In this document: in pieces, positions 59,771-64,000 of the stretch
Layout: each line of letters opens with the position of its first letter
Numbering within the stretch: position 1 is the first letter of the stretch
Source: Anagrus nilaparvatae
Taxonomy: Eukaryota; Arthropoda; Insecta; Hymenoptera; Mymaridae
Length of the DNA: 64,000 nt
Reading direction: 5' to 3'
Assembly: GCA_022575985.1 (NCBI GenBank)
Contig: JAKSXM010000040.1
Coordinates: forward strand, 15,394,001 to 15,458,000
Notes under the pieces: model-generated
What the model was told of the DNA's origin: nothing
Databases searched by the model: none
Seen by the model: only the letters and a program-made list of their open reading frames with translations
Program-made: the position numbers and the translations under genes

Positions 59771-60157
59771 GTATTTCAGAAGATAAGTTCAGGATATAAA
59801 TTCTTTTCAAAAAAATAAGTTCTTTAAAGATTATAGTTACACTAGATACCGTTAAAGACGGGTAGTGTTAACAAATATTTCTAATTTTCGTTCAAAATAT
59901 ACCCCGATTTTCGAGAGCACGTATTTTCCTATTGCAAAGAGCAGTAGGGGAAGACGAGTTCTCGTTGAATCGGGAAGATGGCGTCATCGACCGGTAATGT
60001 CATAAGAATTATACCAAATTATAACAATAAAAATAACATGAATTGTATGATTACAATTAATCATAGTATAATTTCTTTATTTCGCGATTCAAGTTAAAAA
60101 ATATTTAATATTCGCGTCTATTTATTTATTAAATTTAAAAAAAAAAAATAATAAATT

Positions 60158-60810
60158 CGTGTTTTACAAGAATAAGTCCCTAGTATAGTAACTTTATTTT
60201 CGGCCAATGAACGCGCGCGTGGAAAGAGATAGAGAGAGGTGGCGTCCCTTTAGACTTCGGTTGCTCCAAGCGTTCATTCTCTTTTTAGAGGTTGTGCTGT
60301 GCGCATATAGTTTTTGCTGGTCCACCTAGAGAATATTTTTCCTGAGGAAGCTAGAGCTGTTCATTTTTGGTTTTCAACGTCGTTTAAGTGTGTCTGTGAT
60401 CTGTGAAGTAGGATTGGAAATAGGAAATACCTGGTGAGAATTGTATTTGATATTGTACTTGGCCAAGGGACAACGCACCTGCAGCGTGCAAACAGTGAGC
60501 TGATAAGCCGTGACTGGACGTGGTCCAGTCAGTGTTTTAAATCCAGGTATCTTTTGAATTATTTGTGTGATTGTGTGTGTGTATGTGTGAAAGTTAATTT
60601 TTTTAATATTTCTGTATACTGAGCAGCGACAGCAAAACCTCATAAGCCCTGCCCTTTTCAGGGCAGGCACAAATAAATAAAACGTAAGGGCGCTGCTCAA
60701 ACAAAACAGACTCAAGTCAAAGTTTTTTAAATAAATAAAGTTCAATAAAATAACCCTAAATTCCTCTTCCTTTTCCTTCCTTTTTTTTTAATTAATATAT
60801 TTTATTTACA
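60158..60810 (+). mobile_element. 5' LTR of a BEL/Pao retrotransposon (start approximate)
   Basis: The end is fixed by TTTATTTACA at 60801-60810, followed at once by the primer-binding site. The start is a guess at TGTTTTACAAG. It contains a GC-richer promoter-like part (AATGAACGCGCGCGTGGAAA, GGTGGCGTCCCTTTAGACTT), a downstream GTTGTGCTGTGCGCATATAG, and candidate polyadenylation signals AATAAATAAAACG and CAATAAAATAACC (60670-60755). The 3' LTR is outside the window, so length cannot be checked. Confidence 0.65.
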
Positions 60811-60811
60811 A

Positions 60812-60833
60812 TTTGGTGCCGAAAAACCCGGGA
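60812..60833 (+). other. Retrotransposon primer-binding site
   Basis: TTTGGTGCCGAAAAACCCGG directly after the LTR has the TTTGGTGCCGAAACCCGGGA form common in BEL/Pao elements, complementary to a tRNA 3' end. Confidence 0.7.
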
Positions 60834-62196
60834 AATTATTACCGGTAAAAAACTTGACTTGAGTGTGTGTTTGAGCGGGCGCTCCCACGCGGTGCCCCTC
60901 GTGTGTTTGTATTTTATTTTTAATCTTAATTTTAATTTTATTTCTGACTTAAATTTAGTTAATTAATAATAATAATAATAATAATAATTTTTCAAAAAAA
61001 AAAAAGCTTTATTTGCATCATCTCTCTCTCACTCTCTCTCTTTTTTAATTCTTGAGTTTCTCTCAAGCGCGGCGAGAGACGAGAGACGGCGTCGCCCCTC
61101 TCGATTTTTATTGTTAACTTAAATTTAATTTTTAGCTTTAATTTTTAATATACATATATATATAATTAGTTTTTTGAAATTTTGAAGACATAAAGTTAGT
61201 TTTTTATAAATTTTAAATATACATATATGTGTGTAGACGTATACACATATATGTGTATGAATTTCAATTTTAAAATTTGGTACACATATGTATATATAGA
61301 CGTATATATATGTATGTGTAACCTTTAATTTTGAAAGATTTTGTTTGAATTTTTAAAAACATAAAATTAGTCTCTTTTTATCTTAAAAATTTATAAATTT
61401 CATTTTCTATCTCCCTTTAATTTTTCCCATTACAGCTATACCTCGATCTCTTTCCAGGCGTGCATCGCGGCGTCCATTTTGTACACATTTCTTTTAAAAC
61501 ATAAGTTGCGTTTTTTTTGAGCGCCCGTTAATTTAATAATTTGTTATATCTTTAATTATATTATAGCGATTTAATTAGTTAAGTAATTAATATTTTTTCA
61601 GTGAATTTAATAATTTAGATTTTGGATAAATTTTGGCTTAATATAACAATAATTTTAGATTGCAAATTTTAATAATTGAGTTATTAATATTAATTTTAAA
61701 TTTGTTATCTTCCCTTATTTAACATTAAATTAATATTTTAAAATTTTGATAATTAAGGTGGCTCTTGCGTTTTCAAAAAAAAAAAAAAATATTTTTTGTC
61801 ATTATTTTTAAATTTTAATTGGTATTAGAATTTGATTTAATTTTATTAAAAATCAGGAAGTTGACCCACATATAAAAATTATAATAATAATAAAATAATT
61901 TCTTGTACTTATTTGTTTTCAAATTTAATTTAGGATTACAATTAGAATTAGATTAATAATTTATTTTGAAACGAAAATTCAGGAAGTTGGCCCTCATAAT
62001 AAAATTTTTTCTCTGTTTAATTTTAACTAATTTTAATCGACTCCGAAATTTTAAAATAGCCCAAATTAAGGTTTTTCAACAATATTTTTTTCCTTTATTC
62101 AGGTTTTACATTTAATTTAATTATATAATCATAGTAAATTAAGGTTTTCGACGATTTTCATACAAATTTGATTTGATTTAATTTTTAATTAATTAA
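60834..62196 (+). other. Retrotransposon leader, non-coding
   Basis: Region between primer-binding site and gag. Contains a (CT)n tract near 61020, the hairpin-prone GCGGCGAGAGACGAGAGACG near 61068 and alternating TATATATG/ATACACAT repeats near 61150-61320. No ORF. Confidence 0.55.
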
Positions 62197-63977
62197 ATGG
62201 CTCGTCACAGACGTGCTGGAAGACAGCGAGTTCGTGGTAGAGGACGTGGTGCGCGAGGAGGAGTAGAAGCTCGTGACGGAAATCGGGGTGCCCCCGGCGG
62301 TCATAGAGCTGGTAGACCACCGCGCGGCGCACCCGGTCGTGGCGGCTTGCAACGGGTACAGGAGTTTGATCTTGTACGCAATGCAAGGAATAATAATTAT
62401 AATTTGAGACGATTGCCAGTCGTTCCTCGCCCTGATTCTCCTAATAGTTCTATTCCTGAAATTGATGTTTTAATGCCCGCAAATCAAGATTTTAATCGTG
62501 GTCGTGGAATGGTTCGCGGACTCAACCGAGGGCGGGGCGATGCCGCCCAAGGTAGAGGCCGTTATCAACCTCCTCCACGAGAGCACGACGCCGTAGGTGA
62601 GGGTCTTGTATTCGATGATGTCGAGCCTTTAAATTTAAATCGAGGAGAGGAATTTGATAATAGGGATCTTCAAAACGAGCCTGCTTTAGACAATGTTGAT
62701 GCCCAGCCTGTCCTTCTTGACGAAGTCAACTTGCGCAAGCGCAAAGCTGAGCTTGACATTGAGGAAAATCAAGCAAAACTTAGAATCATTGAAGCCGAAA
62801 AACGGCAAATCGAATTACAATTGGCTACGGCCACAACTACTCGAACAGTTTTCAATGAGATCCCTCCTTCTTTTATCAATAATGATTTATCTGCTACAAT
62901 TTCAAAGCCGTTATTCAAGCCTTTAATTCTTCAAACCCTTCCACTTCCTCTGGTTCTTCTGACAATAACCATGCTCTCTTAAATAGATTAGCTATTGAGA
63001 AGAGGGATTTAAGTTTTAATGGGGATATTTTTAATTGGCTGCATTTCAAAAACAGCTTTGAACAAACGACCAAAGCTGGGGCCTATAGTGATTCGGATAA
63101 CGCTATTAGGCTTCATAGGTGCCTTAAGGGAAAGGCTCTTCAAGCTGTACAAACTTTAATGATGACGAGTACTAGTGGTCGCGAGATCATGAACGCCCTT
63201 GAAAGGCAATTCGGTAATACTGAGGAAGTCATCCTTAAATTAGTTGCTGCTATAAGAGACTTGCCTAAATTGACTTCAAATAAAATGAATATTGTGCCTT
63301 TTGCAGCCACTGTTAAAAATAATGTTACCGCTATGATAAATCTCGGTAATAAAGGTTACCTTTATAATATAGATTTGATTAGGGAGACAGTAAGTAAATT
63401 ACCCTTAGTAATGATAACGCGATATACTGATTATGTCACGAATTCAGGTGGGCCCCCATCTTTAGAAATTTTAGGGGATTTTTTGGATAAAGAAGCTTCA
63501 ATAGCTAGCATTGCTGGTACGGTTTCAATGTTCGGTAATACCAGCCGCGATTCAAATAAGTCTGACACTCGTCATTCAAATAGACGTCATGATAATCGTG
63601 ACAATAATCAAAGTTCGAGCAGGCGCGTATTCTTAGTTGGTGAAAGCAGTTCTTCTAAACCTCGAAATTCCTCGTGTTATTACTGTGCTGATAAAGATCA
63701 TATAATTAGAAATTGTAAACAATTTTTAAAACTATCAATTGATGATAGATGGCGTTGGACGAAAACTCCTAATGCTAAGCGTTGTTATAAGTGTTTAGGT
63801 AAATTTCTTGAAAATCATGCTAGAGACTGTAAAGCTACATCATGCAAAAGATTAGGTGAATCAGGAAAACCATGTGGTAGCCCTCATCACTTTTTATTGC
63901 ATTCTAGTAAAGAAAAATCCTCTAAACATCCCACTTCTTCAGTAAATACCACTCAAGGTAATGCAAAATCAACTTGA
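62197..63977 (+). pseudogene. BEL/Pao Gag (one frameshift), pol beyond the window
   Basis: Starts at an ATG with an Arg/Gly-rich N-terminus (MARHRRAGRQRVRGRGRGAR), then a Leu/Glu coiled-coil (LRKRKAELDIEENQAKLRI). Near 62915, in a T-run, the frame must change by one base to continue. In the new frame a DUF1759-type capsid region follows (GDIFNWLHFKNSFEQTTKAG, AIRLHRCLKGKALQAVQTLM, NALERQFGNTEEVILKLVAA), then zinc knuckles C-x2-C-x4-H-x4-C (63678-63720) and C-x2-C-x7-H-x3-C (63783-63830), ending at TGA 63975-63977. BEL/Pao usually encodes Gag-Pol as one frame, so both the shift and the stop may be defects or errors. Protease and reverse transcriptase would lie past 64000. Confidence 0.8.
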
Positions 63978-64000
63978 CTAGAATCATACCCGCTTCTCAA

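Noticed and set aside
60374..60745. 123-codon minus-strand open frame
   Set aside because: Antisense to the retrotransposon LTR; no family features.

Overview
The window is insect-like nuclear DNA: very AT-rich, with short spliceosomal introns (GT..AG, often 45-150 bp), small exons and many transposon remnants. Gene content (DNMT3, RPA2, RAD51-like, symplekin, F-box/LRR, a Helentron, a BEL/Pao retrotransposon) points to an arthropod. The extreme AT bias would suit a GC-poor parasitoid wasp or a hemipteran, but I cannot fix the species.

Layout. 1-2.8 kb: no gene recognised. 2.8-7.6 kb (minus): a 17-exon gene that I could splice by hand. It joins an N-terminal THAP zinc finger to a DNMT3-type methyltransferase (PWWP, ADD, C5-MTase). 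The reading phase is kept across every junction except one. 7.7-14.3 kb: a region bounded by ~100 bp inverted repeats. It holds a broken symplekin copy with introns and a large internal deletion, the last two exons of a short-chain dehydrogenase, a 52-bp tandem array and a weak cohesin-like relic. 14.9-17.2 kb: a TKL-like kinase with an unrecognised N-terminus, broken by one stop and one frameshift. 17.8-19.6 kb: nested inverted-repeat elements. 19.8-20.9 kb: a RAD51-like gene with one frameshift. 21.4-23.5 kb (minus): an intact six-exon gene with a USP-like fold but no visible catalytic Cys or His. 25.8-26.9 kb (minus): intact RPA2. 28.6-29.9 kb: a small multi-exon gene of unknown function.

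29.8-36 kb is repeat territory: a ~470-bp tandem triplication, a fold-back element full of ACGAACGTTCGT palindromes, small inverted-repeat elements, and a 5'-truncated LINE inside a 2.3-kb inverted-repeat element. 36.5-44.9 kb is a decayed Helentron: Rep, helicase, then an endonuclease fused to a USP-type cysteine protease whose catalytic boxes look complete. 45-60 kb carries lineage-specific genes (a three-exon unknown, a C3Hc3H-like protein, two F-box/LRR genes and a two-OB mini-RPA1). Dispersed CTTGAAATTTCAAG palindromes lie in 45-50.6 kb, and a related 78-bp satellite sits at 58.9-59.8 kb. 60.2 kb to the end is the 5' part of a BEL/Pao retrotransposon (LTR, primer-binding site, gag), cut by the window edge.

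There are no operons, so functional links are inferred. Three genes encode homologous-recombination or ssDNA-binding proteins (RAD51-like, RPA2, mini-RPA1). Two carry USP-like domains, one inside the Helentron and one as an apparently stand-alone gene. The THAP-DNMT3 fusion, the inactive USP-like gene, the endonuclease-USP Helentron and the mini-RPA1 are the most notable items. Single-base frameshifts recur in otherwise well-conserved genes, so some breaks may be assembly errors.
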